64,000 nucleotides of DNA from Corynebacterium pelargi (GCF_014635485.1 NZ_BMCX01000001.1:124001-188000); one strand, 5' to 3'; shown: positions 1 to 9,100, counted from the first letter of the stretch. Notes: generated by a model from the sequence alone, not told the origin. A program made the numbers and translations.

Positions 1-1440
1 ATCGCGGATACCGCGGGTAGGACCGTTAGCGTTGCCGCCACCCCATGCGTAGGGAACGCCGAGCTGCGACATGGCGCGGGAAATCACCGTTTCAATCTGC
101 GAGCTTCGCGATCCATCGCTGACAGTCTCAGAGGCTTGCTCGGACACCGACTCGTTCGTCTCAACCTGGACGCTATCAACAGCTTCATTGCCGCTGGCCT
201 GGGTGCCCTCAGGGTTTTGGATGGCATTGCCGCCACCATTGCCTTCAAGCGAGGTGTGATCGGGCTGGGATGCCTCGATGAGCGCGGCTGCTGCCTCAGT
301 GGATTTATCCTCAGAAGCATCCTGTGCCTGCTTTGCCTCATCGGCCTTTTCTGCTTCTTGTTCAACCTTGGCCTTGGCGGCTTCGGCGGCCTTTTCAGCA
401 GCTTCAAGACGTTTCTGAGCCTCGGCCTTCTTGGCTGCGGCAGCCTTCTTTTCGGCCTCTGCCTTTTCATCGGCGGCCTTTTTCGCCTCGGCTTCAGCCT
501 GAGCCTTCTGCGCAGCCTCGGCTTCACGCTTGGCCTTTCGCGCGGCTTCTTCCTTGGCGCGCTGCTCTTCGAGGGCCTTCTGCTTGACTGCCTCGGCGGC
601 CTTGGCGGCTTCCTCGGCCTTCTTCCGCTCTTCTTCGGCCTTGATGTAGTCCTGGTATTCCTTGCGGTCGGATTCCAAGGCGCTTACGGTGCCACGTGCT
701 TTATCCAGCTCGCGTTGAGCACGATCGCGTTCTGCGACTAACTCCGCGCGCTTGCGAATATTCTCGTCGAGTTGCTTGGAGGTGTCTTCGATCCGAGACT
801 CGGCCTCGTCCTTTTTCTCCTTGGCAATCTTCTCGCGATCTTCGGCGATATTGCGAGCCTCGCGAAGCCTCGATTCCTCATTGGCCTGCTCGGTGCGCAG
901 TTTATCGAGCTTTTCGACGGTCTCCCGCTGCTTTTCAGCGTTGACGCGCTTAAAGGTTTGACGATCGAGCGCATCTTCGCTGGTTTCAGCTCCGGCGAGT
1001 TCGGAGACACCGCGGTTGTTGCCACCTTGACGGCGATACTCGGATCGAGAGATTTCGTCGAGAACCTTTTGGGCCTCTTCGATCTCCGACTGCGTCTGAT
1101 CGAGCTTGGCACGGGCGCGCTTCACGCCTTCGCGAGCTTGCTCAGCGGAGGTTTCGGCGTCGTGGTAATCCACCAGCGCCTTGTTTACCGATTCGCGCAG
1201 CCCGCCCATCTCCATTTCGAGCTGAGAGATCTCGGCATCGGATTCGCTGACGGAGCTGACCAGAGCGGAAACGCGTCCCTCTGCTTGACCTGCCTCAGTG
1301 GTGGCCTGTGCGATTTCCGTATCAGAGGGGTTCCTCGGCTCTGCGCCCGCGGGAAACGCGGTGCTCACTGCGAGCGAGGTCGAAAGCGTAAGTGCTGCCG
1401 CCAGGCGAACCGCGGGGTACTTCGACGCAAAACTTGACAC
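1..1440 (-). CDS. ripA: RipA-type NlpC/P60 peptidoglycan endopeptidase, incomplete at the left edge
   Basis: Secreted cell-separation hydrolase that cleaves peptide stems of peptidoglycan at the septum (family knowledge). 480 codons are visible. The GTG start at 1440 has an AGGAG site 5 nt upstream. An N-terminal signal peptide with a small-residue cleavage region ends near residue 33. It is followed by about 350 residues of coiled coil rich in Ala, Lys, Glu and Arg, then a Ser/Thr/Gln linker. The catalytic NlpC/P60 domain begins near residue 455 with the typical PYAWGGG stretch and is cut by the window edge, so the catalytic Cys and His are not seen. Its place beside a small membrane protein and acn matches M. 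tuberculosis ripA (Rv1477) and C. glutamicum cg1735. In corynebacteria such enzymes are kept inactive by the coiled coil until divisome partners act. The exact Rip subfamily is inferred from synteny. Confidence 0.87.
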   Translation of the reverse strand, partial: MSSFASKYPAVRLAAALTLSTSLAVSTAFPAGAEPRNPSDTEIAQATTEAGQAEGRVSALVSSVSESDAEISQLEMEMGGLRESVNKALVDYHDAETSAEQAREGVKRARAKLDQTQSEIEEAQKVLDEISRSEYRRQGGNNRGVSELAGAETSEDALDRQTFKRVNAEKQRETVEKLDKLRTEQANEESRLREARNIAEDREKIAKEKKDEAESRIEDTSKQLDENIRKRAELVAERDRAQRELDKARGTVSALESDRKEYQDYIKAEEERKKAEEAAKAAEAVKQKALEEQRAKEEAARKAKREAEAAQKAQAEAEAKKAADEKAEAEKKAAAAKKAEAQKRLEAAEKAAEAAKAKVEQEAEKADEAKQAQDASEDKSTEAAAALIEASQPDHTSLEGNGGGNAIQNPEGTQASGNEAVDSVQVETNESVSEQASETVSDGSRSSQIETVISRAMSQLGVPYAWGGGNANGPTRGIRD

Positions 1441-1944
1441 AAATTCTCCTGTTCACACGGCCCCCACGCCGAAACTTTCGCCTTGCCTAGGTTTGCGGCA
1501 GGCGTGCATGAAGCATTCGGCGTGGATCCGAGCAGGTCGTACACGTTGCACAGCTCGTTAAGGCAACCGCGAACAGTCCTTGCATTCTTGAGATCTCACT
1601 GCGTGCTTCCCCACATGCGCGAAATCCGAAGTTGAAAGTCAAGGTTCTACAGTCGACTCACGAGCCGATAAGTGAACCATAAAACACATTGGCCACTTTG
1701 TCTGCATCTTCCCCCGTAGTTCTCCCGAGTAACATTGGTACTCAACTCCAACAGGAACTTCGCAATATGGTGCTCACCCGCAGAAACTGTTACCAAATCG
1801 TCATAAATGTATCATTGGTCACATTTTCGGGAAGTATCGGCGTGGCAACCCCGATTCGAGGTTCGTCGAAAAGCTAAAAAGGCAAAAGAAAAGCCCACAG
1901 CCTTGACTAAAACTGTGGGGATTGGAGGGAATCGTTGAAAAGAA
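1441..1944. other. 504-bp intergenic region: ripA leader and promoter, plus terminator
   Basis: No convincing gene. The half nearest ripA holds a potential RNA structure: 1516-1525 and 1464-1473 are perfect 10-nt complements (CCACGCCGAA and TTCGGCGTGG on the minus strand), and the second arm lies about 14 nt from the ribosome binding site. Near 1789-1804 the plus strand has two GTnAC-like half sites 11 nt apart (GTTAC and GTCAT), a layout resembling an MtrA box. MtrA controls other peptidase genes in C. glutamicum, so this is plausible but weak. The end near 1894-1919 is a terminator for the neighbouring membrane-protein gene. Confidence 0.45.
1894..1919 (-). terminator. Intrinsic terminator after the DUF6676 membrane-protein gene
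   Basis: 7-bp arms CCCACAG (1894-1900) and CTGTGGG (1913-1919). Read on the minus strand the stem is followed by a T-rich stretch (CTTTTCTTTTGCC). Confidence 0.7.
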
Positions 1945-2418
1945 CTAGCGGGCGCTTCGCCTTGCCTGGAAGAAGGTCACCAGAGCCGCCACCACGATGG
2001 CGATGCCGCTAATTCCCACCATCGTGATGCCTGGGACCGGATCCTCGTCGAGAAGCTGCGGCATGGCTCGCAAAGCCACCGCGCTATTGGGCTCATTCGA
2101 CATCGGCGGCTGCAGTGATTCAATCTGAGCGCGGGTAAGTTCATCGCTGACAATCACGGCAAGATCCGGCGACTTCACCACCACCGTGTCCACCTGGTGA
2201 GCATCCTGCAGCTTGGTGGCGAGATCCCTATAGATATCACTGCGCTGGCCTAGATCATCGAGGACCAAAACCTCCATGTCCCCGTAGGGGCGGTCATGCA
2301 TCTGATTGACGATCTCTTCGAGCTCTTGTTGCAACGCTGGATTAGGAGATTCCAACACAACATCTTGATCCTTCAATGGCTCATTGAAGCGATCGAAGTA
2401 TTCCTGCGGAGTGGTCAA
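1945..2418 (-). CDS. Small single-span membrane protein, DUF6676 / Rv1476 type
   Basis: 157 residues from a TTG start at 2418, chosen because AGGGGAG lies 5 nt upstream; an upstream ATG at 2454 lacks such a site. The N-terminal 125 residues look soluble, and a single hydrophobic helix (residues about 128-148) is followed by a basic tail, so the protein is probably C-terminally anchored with the bulk on one side of the membrane. The gene always sits between a ripA-type gene and acn in mycobacteria and corynebacteria (Rv1476, cg1736), which hints at an envelope role, but no biochemical function is known to me. It carries its own terminator and reads away from acn. Confidence 0.75.
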   Translation of the reverse strand: MTTPQEYFDRFNEPLKDQDVVLESPNPALQQELEEIVNQMHDRPYGDMEVLVLDDLGQRSDIYRDLATKLQDAHQVDTVVVKSPDLAVIVSDELTRAQIESLQPPMSNEPNSAVALRAMPQLLDEDPVPGITMVGISGIAIVVAALVTFFQARRSAR

Positions 2419-2603
2419 CCTAGCTCCCCTGCTCGTGTTCGGCCCGGCTATCACCGGGCGTCCTTACTATCAGTGCCGTATATCAACAGTATGTATAGGC
2501 ATGCTTGGAATCAGCTTGGCATAGCCTGCCTGCCAAGGTGGCACACCACGCCGGGGGAAGCCGAAGGCGACACGATCACCTAGATGGGGCTAGAAAACCC
2601 AAA

Positions 2604-2619
2604 CAGAACGAACGTACTG
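2604..2619. promoter_or_regulatory. AcnR operator
   Basis: The sequence CAGAACGAACGTACTG matches every fixed position of the C. glutamicum AcnR motif CAGnACnnncGTACTG. It lies immediately upstream of the acn -10 hexamer, where a bound TetR-type dimer would block RNA polymerase. The acnR gene itself follows acn. Confidence 0.92.
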
Positions 2620-2620
2620 T

Positions 2621-2626
2621 TAAAAT
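2621..2626 (+). promoter_or_regulatory. acn -10 element (TAAAAT)
   Basis: TAAAAT fits the corynebacterial SigA -10 and is directly downstream of the AcnR operator. No clear -35 hexamer is present, which is common in this genus. Confidence 0.6.
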
Positions 2627-2777
2627 ACGCGTCAGGCGACGCTGCACCCGCTCTAACACGCTAGGCTTAGTGGTACGAGGCGATGATGTTGCAGCGCCCG
2701 TAAGCTCGCACACCAGCACACCTTGCTGGGGGTTCGGGTTTTGAAACAACATTCACGATAAGGAACTGGAGCTCACT

Positions 2778-5597
2778 GTGACTGAAAGCAAGAACTCCTT
2801 CAACGCCAAGCAAAAGCTTGAGGTTGGCGATAAGTCCTATGACTACTTCGCCCTCAATGCTGTTGATGGCCTGGAGAAGCTGCCGTACTCCCTGAAGGTT
2901 CTCGCCGAGAACCTTCTGCGCACCGAGGACGGCGCCAACATTACAACCGAGCACATCGAGGCGCTTGCACAGTGGGACCCCTCGGCTGAGCCGAATGTGG
3001 AAATTCAGTTCACCCCCGCCCGTGTGCTCATGCAGGACTTCACCGGCGTGCCCTGCGTGGTAGACCTTGCCACCATGCGCGAGGCCGTGAAGACCTTGGG
3101 CGGCGACCCCGATCAGGTTAACCCCCTCAACCCCGCCGAAATGGTGATCGACCACTCCGTGATCGTTGAGGCCTTCGGCTCCTCCGACGCTCTGGAAAAG
3201 AACGTCGAGATCGAATACGAGCGCAATGAAGAGCGCTACCAGTTCCTGCGCTGGGGCGCAGAGAACTTCTCCAACTTCCGCGTGGTTCCTCCCGGAACCG
3301 GCATCGTGCACCAGGTGAACATCGAGTACCTGGCGCGCGTGGTCTTCGACAACAACGGCCTCGCCTACCCCGATACCTGTATTGGTACCGACTCCCACAC
3401 CACCATGGAAAACGGCCTGGGCATCCTCGGCTGGGGCGTTGGCGGCATCGAAGCAGAGGCTGCCATGCTCGGCCAGCCCGTATCCATGCTGATTCCTAAG
3501 GTTGTTGGCTTCAAGCTCACCGGCGAGATCCCCGTTGGCGTGACCGCTACCGACGTGGTGCTCACCATCACCGAGATGCTGCGTGAGCACGGCGTGGTGC
3601 AGAAGTTTGTCGAGTTCTACGGCAATGGCGTGAAGTCCATCCCGCTGGCAAACCGCGCCACCATCGGCAACATGAGCCCCGAGTTCGGCTCCACCTGTGC
3701 GATCTTCCCGATCGACGAAGAGACCACCAAGTACATGCACCTCACCGGCCGTCCCGAAGAGCAGATCAAGCTCGTCGAGGCATACGCCAAGGCTCAGGGC
3801 ATGTGGCTCGAGCAGGACGCTCCCGAGGCGAAGTACTCCGAGTACCTCGAGCTGGATCTCTCCACCGTGGTGCCCTCCATTGCAGGCCCCAAGCGTCCCC
3901 AGGACCGCATCCTGCTGTCGGAGGCGAAGGAGCAGTTCCGCAAGGACCTGCCCACCTACGCCGAGGGCGAAATCTGCGAAGAAGACGAAGGTCTGCAGGC
4001 TGTGCGCATGGGCGCCGAGGGCGAGGATCAGTCCGGCGACGAAGAGAGCCTGGCACCGAACTTCAACTCCTCCCGCGAGGGCCACGGCGAGACCCTGGCT
4101 ACCACTGCCAAGGGCCGTCAGTCCAAGCCGGTCACGGTGCAGTCGCCGCACGGTGGCGAGTTCACCATCGATCACGGCATGGTTGCCATCGCCTCGATCA
4201 CCTCGTGTACCAACACCTCGAACCCCTCGGTGATGATTGGTGCCGGCCTGATCGCACGCAAGGCCGCTGAAAAGGGCCTGAAGGCAAAGCCTTGGGTCAA
4301 GACCATCTGTGCTCCTGGCTCCCAGGTTGTGGATGGCTACTACCAGCGCGCAGACCTCTGGAAGGATCTTGAGGCTCTCGGCTTCTACCTCTCCGGCTTC
4401 GGCTGCACCACCTGTATTGGTAACTCCGGTCCGCTCCCGCAGGAGATTTCCGACGCCATCAACGAGCACGATCTGGCTGCAACCGCAGTGCTGTCGGGTA
4501 ACCGCAACTTCGAGGGTCGTATCTCCCCGGATGTGAAGATGAACTATCTGGCATCCCCGATCATGGTGATCGCCTACGCTATCGCCGGCACCATGGACTT
4601 CGACTTCGAAAACGAAGCACTCGGACAGGATCAAGATGGCAACGACGTCTTCTTGAAGGACATCTGGCCTTCCACCGATGAAATCGAAAAGACCATCGCA
4701 GAGGCCATCTCCCGCGAACTCTACGAAGCTGACTACGCTGACGTGTTCAAGGGCGACGAGCAGTGGCAGAACCTCGACATCCCCACCGGCAAGACCTTCG
4801 AGTGGGACGAGGAATCCACCTACATCCGCAAGGCTCCTTACTTCGACGGCATGGAAGTAGAGCCCAAGCCGGTGCAGGACATCAAGGGCGCTCGCGTGCT
4901 GGCGAAGCTGGGCGACTCGGTCACCACCGACCACATCTCCCCCGCTTCTTCCATCAAGCCCGGCACCCCTGCTGCTCAGTACCTCGATGCCAACGGTGTG
5001 GAACGCAACGACTACAACTCGCTGGGTTCACGTCGTGGTAACCACGAGGTGATGATGCGTGGCACCTTCGCCAACATCCGTCTGCAGAACCAGCTTGTCG
5101 ACGTCGCCGGTGGCTACACCTTGGACTTCACCAAGGAAGACGCACCGCAGGCCTTCATCTTCGACGCTTGCGAAAACTACAAGGCAGCCGGCACCCCGCT
5201 GGTTGTCCTCGCAGGCAAGGAGTACGGCACCGGTTCCTCCCGCGACTGGGCTGCTAAGGGCACCAACCTGCTCGGCGTGAAGGCCGTCATCACCGAGAGC
5301 TTCGAGCGTATTCACCGCTCCAACCTCATCGGCATGGGCGTGATCCCGCTGCAGTTCCCTGAGGGCGAGTCCCACGAGTCCCTCGGCCTTGACGGCCACG
5401 AGACCTTCGATATCACCGGTATCGAGGAGCTCAACGAGGGCACCACTCCGAAGACCGTTCACGTGACTGCCACCAAGGAGTCGGGTGAAACCGTCGAATT
5501 CGATGCAGTGGTTCGCATCGACACCCCCGGTGAAGCTGCGTACTACCGCCACGGCGGCATCTTGCAGTACGTGCTACGCCAGATGATCAAGGGCTAA
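2778..5597 (+). CDS. acn: Aconitate hydratase (aconitase A)
   Basis: TCA-cycle enzyme interconverting citrate and isocitrate through a [4Fe-4S] cluster. The 939-residue length is normal for the AcnA/IRP-type family. The three cluster ligands are visible: Cys477 in SCTNTSNPS, and Cys543 and Cys546 in FGCTTCIGN. The C-terminal swivel domain with the substrate-binding [13 protein letters not shown] stretch is complete. The GTG start at 2778 has a GGAG site about 7 nt upstream. A acidic insertion rich in Glu/Asp near residues 395-425 lies between the cluster domains, as in other actinobacterial aconitases. Transcription is predicted to be repressed by AcnR through the operator at 2604-2619, and a strong terminator follows the gene. 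Cluster supply would come from the suf operon in this same window. Confidence 0.98.
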   Translation: MTESKNSFNAKQKLEVGDKSYDYFALNAVDGLEKLPYSLKVLAENLLRTEDGANITTEHIEALAQWDPSAEPNVEIQFTPARVLMQDFTGVPCVVDLATMREAVKTLGGDPDQVNPLNPAEMVIDHSVIVEAFGSSDALEKNVEIEYERNEERYQFLRWGAENFSNFRVVPPGTGIVHQVNIEYLARVVFDNNGLAYPDTCIGTDSHTTMENGLGILGWGVGGIEAEAAMLGQPVSMLIPKVVGFKLTGEIPVGVTATDVVLTITEMLREHGVVQKFVEFYGNGVKSIPLANRATIGNMSPEFGSTCAIFPIDEETTKYMHLTGRPEEQIKLVEAYAKAQGMWLEQDAPEAKYSEYLELDLSTVVPSIAGPKRPQDRILLSEAKEQFRKDLPTYAEGEICEEDEGLQAVRMGAEGEDQSGDEESLAPNFNSSREGHGETLATTAKGRQSKPVTVQSPHGGEFTIDHGMVAIASITSCTNTSNPSVMIGAGLIARKAAEKGLKAKPWVKTICAPGSQVVDGYYQRADLWKDLEALGFYLSGFGCTTCIGNSGPLPQEISDAINEHDLAATAVLSGNRNFEGRISPDVKMNYLASPIMVIAYAIAGTMDFDFENEALGQDQDGNDVFLKDIWPSTDEIEKTIAEAISRELYEADYADVFKGDEQWQNLDIPTGKTFEWDEESTYIRKAPYFDGMEVEPKPVQDIKGARVLAKLGDSVTTDHISPASSIKPGTPAAQYLDANGVERNDYNSLGSRRGNHEVMMRGTFANIRLQNQLVDVAGGYTLDFTKEDAPQAFIFDACENYKAAGTPLVVLAGKEYGTGSSRDWAAKGTNLLGVKAVITESFERIHRSNLIGMGVIPLQFPEGESHESLGLDGHETFDITGIEELNEGTTPKTVHVTATKESGETVEFDAVVRIDTPGEAAYYRHGGILQYVLRQMIKG

Positions 5598-5610
5598 ACC
5601 CTGATCGCGT

Positions 5611-5650
5611 TGCAGGGGATCGGACAGACCGGTCCCCTGCACTTTTTATT
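5611..5650 (+). terminator. Intrinsic terminator after acn
   Basis: 9-bp arms TGCAGGGGA (5611-5619) and TCCCCTGCA (5633-5641), followed by CTTTTTATTT. It separates acn from acnR, so acnR probably depends on read-through or its own promoter. Confidence 0.85.
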
Positions 5651-5687
5651 TCAAGTTCTCCTAAGTTAAAGAAGAAAGCCCACCGCC

Positions 5688-6266
5688 ATGCCCGTGGTAA
5701 GCAACGCCGAACTGAGCTCGCGCCGCCAAGAAATTCTCGAAGGTGCCAGGCGCTGCTTTGCCGAACACGGCTATGAAGGTGCCACGGTGCGTCGTCTCGA
5801 AGAGGCCGTTGGCAAATCTCGCGGAGCCATCTTCCACCACTTTGGAGATAAAGAGCACCTCTTTTTAGCTCTGGCCCGCGAAGACGCCACCCGCATGGCG
5901 GAGGTGGTAGCTCAGCACGGTTTGGTAGACGTGATGCGCGATATGCTTGCCCACCCCGAGCGCTACGACTGGTTTTTCACCCGCTTAGAGATCACCACCA
6001 TGCTGCGCACCGACCCAGCCTTTCGCACACGGTGGCAGGAACACCAAAGCGTTCTGGACAAAGCGGTTCGCGAAAGGCTCGAACACAACGCATCCCTCGG
6101 CCGCATGCGTGACGACGTGCCAATCGACGTTCTTCACCTCTACCTTGAAACTGTCCTCGATGGCTTCATTTCCCGCCTTGCTGCAGGTGAACGCCGTGAA
6201 CGACTTGAGAGCATGCTCGATCTTGTAGAGGAATCAATACGCCTGAACACCACCGTGCAGCACTAA
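5688..6266 (+). CDS. acnR: AcnR, TetR-family repressor of aconitase
   Basis: 192-residue TetR/AcrR-type regulator. The N-terminal helix-turn-helix (residues about 12-55, including GYEGATVRRLEEAVGKSRGA and then FHHFGDKE) is nearly identical to C. glutamicum AcnR, as is the C-terminal DLVEESIRL region. The C-terminal domain is the ligand-binding and dimer half; C. glutamicum AcnR binds citrate with Mg2+, and I assume the same here. The operator is recognisable upstream of acn. The gene starts 90 nt after acn and behind a terminator. The next gene begins 52 nt further with its own promoter. Confidence 0.96.
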   Translation: MPVVSNAELSSRRQEILEGARRCFAEHGYEGATVRRLEEAVGKSRGAIFHHFGDKEHLFLALAREDATRMAEVVAQHGLVDVMRDMLAHPERYDWFFTRLEITTMLRTDPAFRTRWQEHQSVLDKAVRERLEHNASLGRMRDDVPIDVLHLYLETVLDGFISRLAAGERRERLESMLDLVEESIRLNTTVQH

Positions 6267-6292
6267 GGTACACCCGCAAAACTTTCACAATC

Positions 6293-6308
6293 TAGACCAA
6301 GAGGTCTA
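6293..6308. promoter_or_regulatory. McbR-type operator before the glutamine-amidotransferase gene
   Basis: TAGACCAAGAGGTCTA fits the McbR consensus TAGAC-N6-GTCTA exactly, within a longer 7-bp inverted repeat (6292-6309). It overlaps the spacer and -10 of the promoter with TTCACA at 6284-6289 and TAGTAT at 6307-6312. McbR represses methionine and cysteine genes in C. glutamicum. Confidence 0.88.
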
Positions 6309-6312
6309 GTAT
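6307..6312 (+). promoter_or_regulatory. -10 element (TAGTAT) of a leaderless gene
   Basis: TAGTAT is separated by 17 nt from TTCACA (6284-6289) and by 6 nt from the ATG at 6319. Transcription would therefore start at or next to the start codon. Confidence 0.7.
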
Positions 6313-6318
6313 GGGCAC

Positions 6319-7044
6319 ATGCTCAAAGTGCTGCTAGTTTCTGTTCGCACCGGCGAAGGCGTGATCCAGGCCGAATACGAGGACATCCTCGACACCACCG
6401 GGCTCAACCCTGAACAGATCACCCACCAGATCATCGACGACCCAGAAGACGCCATCGACCTCAGCGTTGAAGACTTCGACGGCATCATCGTCGGCGGCAG
6501 CCCCCTGAATGTCACCAACGAGGAATACAGCCCCTGGCAGCACACCGTGCACCGCGAGCTGCGTGCCTTGATCACCACTGACATTCCCACGCTTTTTATT
6601 TGCTACGGCAACTCCTTTGTCACCGACGCCACCGGTGGCGTTGTTCGTCGCAACTTCCCTGAGCAAGCAGGCCCGAGCATGGTGCAGCTCAGCGAAGCTG
6701 GCAAACGCGATCCGCTCCTTCAAGGCCTGCCCGAGTCCTTCTATGCACTCAGCGGGCACACCGAAAGTGCCGAGGAACTATCTTCAGACGTCACCCTGCT
6801 GGCCAGCGGACCCCACTGCCCTATTCAAGCCATCCGAGCCAACGCCACCACCTGGGCCACACAATTCCACCCAGAGCTGACCCCAGAAGGCTTTGTCAAG
6901 CGCATCGGGTTTTATAAAGACTACGGCTACTTCAACGCCGCCGAGTTCGAACAGGTCGCCGATCGCGCCCGCAAAGTTGATACCAAAGCCGCCAACCAAA
7001 TCATGCGCAACTTCCTCGATATTTGCGCAGCTCAGCGCGGCTAA
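6319..7044 (+). CDS. Class I glutamine amidotransferase-like protein
   Basis: 241 residues with a class I glutamine-amidotransferase fold. The catalytic triad is visible: Cys95 in FICYGNS, then His184 and Glu186 in FHPELTPEG. The nucleophile elbow reads CYGNS rather than the usual CxGxQ of synthetase subunits, so this is a stand-alone member similar to GMP-synthase-like amidotransferases. Substrate unknown. The C. glutamicum counterpart cg1739 follows acnR in the same way and, to my knowledge, belongs to the McbR regulon. The exact McbR-type operator in this promoter suggests a role tied to sulfur amino-acid supply. No ribosome binding site is visible and the -10 lies 6 nt from the ATG, so translation is probably leaderless. 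Confidence 0.87.
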   Translation: MLKVLLVSVRTGEGVIQAEYEDILDTTGLNPEQITHQIIDDPEDAIDLSVEDFDGIIVGGSPLNVTNEEYSPWQHTVHRELRALITTDIPTLFICYGNSFVTDATGGVVRRNFPEQAGPSMVQLSEAGKRDPLLQGLPESFYALSGHTESAEELSSDVTLLASGPHCPIQAIRANATTWATQFHPELTPEGFVKRIGFYKDYGYFNAAEFEQVADRARKVDTKAANQIMRNFLDICAAQRG

Positions 7045-7114
7045 GAGGCTACGTGCTTCGGAGGCTTGGCTCCGAAGCCGCCCACGCTGGATAGGGCTCA
7101 GGCATAACTAGCAG

Positions 7115-7120
7115 TAGGAT
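7115..7120 (+). promoter_or_regulatory. -10 element (TAGGAT) of a leaderless gene
   Basis: TAGGAT ends 7 nt before the ATG at 7128. The same hexamer could also be read as a weak ribosome binding site (AGGA), so the leaderless reading is favoured but not certain. Confidence 0.5.
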
Positions 7121-7127
7121 GCTCGTT

Positions 7128-7397
7128 ATGTTTGCCATCATTTCTGTTACCGGTAAGGATCACACCGGCATTATCGCAGCAGTCTCAGCGGCATGTGCTG
7201 AGCTAGAAGTGAATATTAACAACGTCTCCCAAACCATCATGGATGGTTATTTCACCATGATCCTGCACGTCTCCTTCGATGAGTCGGCCACCAGCATCGA
7301 TGCCATCCAAGAGCGTATGCACCAGGTGGAAGAGCAGGAGGCGCTGGTGATTCGGATCCAGTCGCAGGCCATCTTCGACGCAATGAACACCATCTAG
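7128..7397 (+). CDS. ACT-domain protein, UPF0237 family
   Basis: 89 residues forming a single ACT domain, a small ligand-binding regulatory fold. The start at 7128 gives MFAIISVTGKDHTG, the usual N-terminus of the family; an ATG 9 nt earlier overlaps the -10 or ribosome-site region. The protein is very close to its C. glutamicum counterpart. The stop codon is followed after 9 nt by the UPF0210 gene, and the two families are paired in many bacteria, so the ACT protein may sense an amino acid for its partner. Function unknown. Confidence 0.9.
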   Translation: MFAIISVTGKDHTGIIAAVSAACAELEVNINNVSQTIMDGYFTMILHVSFDESATSIDAIQERMHQVEEQEALVIRIQSQAIFDAMNTI

Positions 7398-7406
7398 GTG
7401 GCGGCG

Positions 7407-8783
7407 ATGCAACAACCTATGACCACTTTGCACTCCTCCTCCAATATCCTCGACACCATCGAGATGATCGAGCAATACCGCCTGGACATTCGCACGGTCA
7501 CCATGGGCATCTCGTTGCTTGATTGCGTGCGCGGTTCCATGGAGGAAACCTGTGAGGCTGTAGAAGCAAAGATCACCCGATTGGCGGCACGACTGGTGCC
7601 CGAGTGCGAGGCGATTGAGCGCGAACTCGGCATTCCGATTGTGAATAAGCGCATCTCTGTGACCCCCATCGCGTTGATCGCCGCTGCCCACGAAGAATCC
7701 CCGGTTCCGCTGGCTCATGCCCTCGACCGCGCCGCAAAGAAGGTAGGCGTGAACTTCGTCGGTGGCTATTCCGCCCTGGTGGAAAAGGGCATGACCGAAG
7801 GTGATCGCCGACTCATTGCTTCTATCCCCGAAGCGCTAAGCCAAACCGATGTGGTGTGCTCTTCTGTCAATGTTGGTTCTTCGCGCGCAGGCATCAATAT
7901 GGACGCCGTGCGTGAGCTCGGGCTCGTGATTAAAGAAGCTGCTGAGCTGACCAAGGACCGTGACGCCATCGCGTGCGCCAAGCTCGTGGTCTTTGCTAAC
8001 TCCGTTGGCGATAACCCCTTCATGGCTGGTGCCTTCCACGGCGTGGAGGAGCCAGATTGCGTGGTAAGCGTTGGCGTGTCGGGGCCCGGTGTTGTCGACC
8101 GTGCCCTTGGCTCGCTTGAGGGCGCAAGCCTGAACGAAGTGGCTGAGGAAATCAAAAAGGCCGCCTTCAAAATCACCCGCGCAGGTCAGCTCGTTGGCAA
8201 CATGGCCTCCGAGCGTCTAGGGGTGCCTTTTGGCATCGTCGACCTTTCGCTTGCTCCCACCGCCGAGTTGGGCGATTCCGTGGCACATATCCTCGAGCAC
8301 ATGGGCTTAGATCAGGCCGGCACCCACGGCACCACTGCCGCGCTGGCGTTGCTCAACGACGCAGTGAAAAAGGGCGGCATGATGGCATGCTCGCGCATTG
8401 GTGGACTTTCCGGCTCCTTTATCCCCGTGTCTGAAGATAAGGGCATGATCGACGCGGTTCGTGCCGGCAATATTTCTTTGGACAAGCTCGAAGCCATGAC
8501 CGCCATCTGCTCGGTGGGCCTGGATATGGTGGCCATTCCTGGCGATACCACCGCAGCGCACATCTCAGGCATGATCGCCGATGAGGCCGCCATTGGTGTG
8601 ATGAACCATAAGACCACCGCGGTGCGCGTCATCCCTGTCCCCGGCACCAAGCCCGGTGATGAAGTCAACTTCGGCGGCTTGCTCGGCTACGCACCCGTGA
8701 TTCCCGTATCCAAGGTTGGCAACGAAGAATTCATCGCTCGCGGTGGCTTCATCCCCGCCCCGGTACACGGCTTCAGGAATTAG
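7407..8783 (+). CDS. UPF0210 (DUF711) family protein
   Basis: 458 residues belonging to the UPF0210/PFL-like family of glycyl-radical-related fold without a demonstrated reaction. The ATG at 7407 is preferred because AGGTGG lies 5 nt upstream; a GTG at 7398, directly after the stop of the ACT gene, would add three residues. The protein shows the conserved GGFSALVEKG-like segment (here [10 protein letters not shown], residues about 120-129) and the C-terminal [15 protein letters not shown] stretch. It is in an operon with the ACT-domain gene. A structural relation to pyruvate-formate-lyase-like barrels has been reported for the family, but no catalytic role can be assigned from sequence. Confidence 0.9.
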   Translation: MQQPMTTLHSSSNILDTIEMIEQYRLDIRTVTMGISLLDCVRGSMEETCEAVEAKITRLAARLVPECEAIERELGIPIVNKRISVTPIALIAAAHEESPVPLAHALDRAAKKVGVNFVGGYSALVEKGMTEGDRRLIASIPEALSQTDVVCSSVNVGSSRAGINMDAVRELGLVIKEAAELTKDRDAIACAKLVVFANSVGDNPFMAGAFHGVEEPDCVVSVGVSGPGVVDRALGSLEGASLNEVAEEIKKAAFKITRAGQLVGNMASERLGVPFGIVDLSLAPTAELGDSVAHILEHMGLDQAGTHGTTAALALLNDAVKKGGMMACSRIGGLSGSFIPVSEDKGMIDAVRAGNISLDKLEAMTAICSVGLDMVAIPGDTTAAHISGMIADEAAIGVMNHKTTAVRVIPVPGTKPGDEVNFGGLLGYAPVIPVSKVGNEEFIARGGFIPAPVHGFRN

Positions 8784-8804
8784 CTTTTCGACGTCTCAGC
8801 GCAC

Positions 8805-9035
8805 CTATTTCCGGCCGAAGATCAAGAAAGCAGGCGAGCCCACACCATTGATGAAGGTGATGGGCAGCCACCAGCCCTTCTTGCCACGAATGTTTTCTGC
8901 CGGCAGGTGGTAGAGGTAATGCCAGGCAGCCAGCTTGGCCACAAGGTCGGCTCCTCCGATAACAAGGAGGCCGGCCTTTTGTGTTTGGCTCAAGTCCTCC
9001 CAAGTAGTCTTCTGAGAACACGCACGAAGCTTCAT
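8805..9035 (-). CDS. Two-span membrane protein with PLDc_N-type domain
   Basis: 76 residues from the ATG at 9035; an upstream in-frame start at 9080 would add 15 residues but resembles no known N-terminus. There are two hydrophobic segments (residues about 19-32 and 52-70), the second ending in the pattern W-LP-FINGVGSPAFLIFGRK, typical of the PLDc_N (phospholipase D nuclease N-terminal) family of small membrane proteins. The function of stand-alone PLDc_N proteins is not known. A second, shorter member lies at 25052-25225. Convergent with the UPF0210 gene, 21 nt apart. Confidence 0.72.
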   Translation of the reverse strand: MKLRACSQKTTWEDLSQTQKAGLLVIGGADLVAKLAAWHYLYHLPAENIRGKKGWWLPITFINGVGSPAFLIFGRK

Positions 9036-9087
9036 GTGGACGAGGATACGCCCCCTGGCAGGTGCAACGTGGCCAAGCAAGGAGCAC

Positions 9088-9093
9088 TAGACT
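9088..9093 (+). promoter_or_regulatory. -10 element (TAGACT) of a leaderless gene
   Basis: TAGACT ends 7 nt before the ATG at 9101. Confidence 0.6.
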
Positions 9094-9100
9094 CGGCGAC

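Larger units (their letters stand above)
2419..2777. promoter_or_regulatory. Divergent promoter region between the DUF6676 gene and acn
   Basis: 359 bp with no gene. It holds the AcnR operator at 2604-2619 and a -10 candidate for acn at 2621-2626. The acn leader would be about 145 nt. I see no riboswitch-like structure. Confidence 0.6.

Noticed and set aside
136..741. 201-codon hydrophobic frame antisense to the coiled coil of ripA
   Set aside because: Gly/Leu/Phe-rich output is the expected complement of Ala/Lys/Glu-rich coding on the other strand.
2667..4934. 755-codon open frame antisense to acn
   Set aside because: High-GC mirror of the aconitase reading frame. It has no homology, no ribosome site, and sits over a certain gene.
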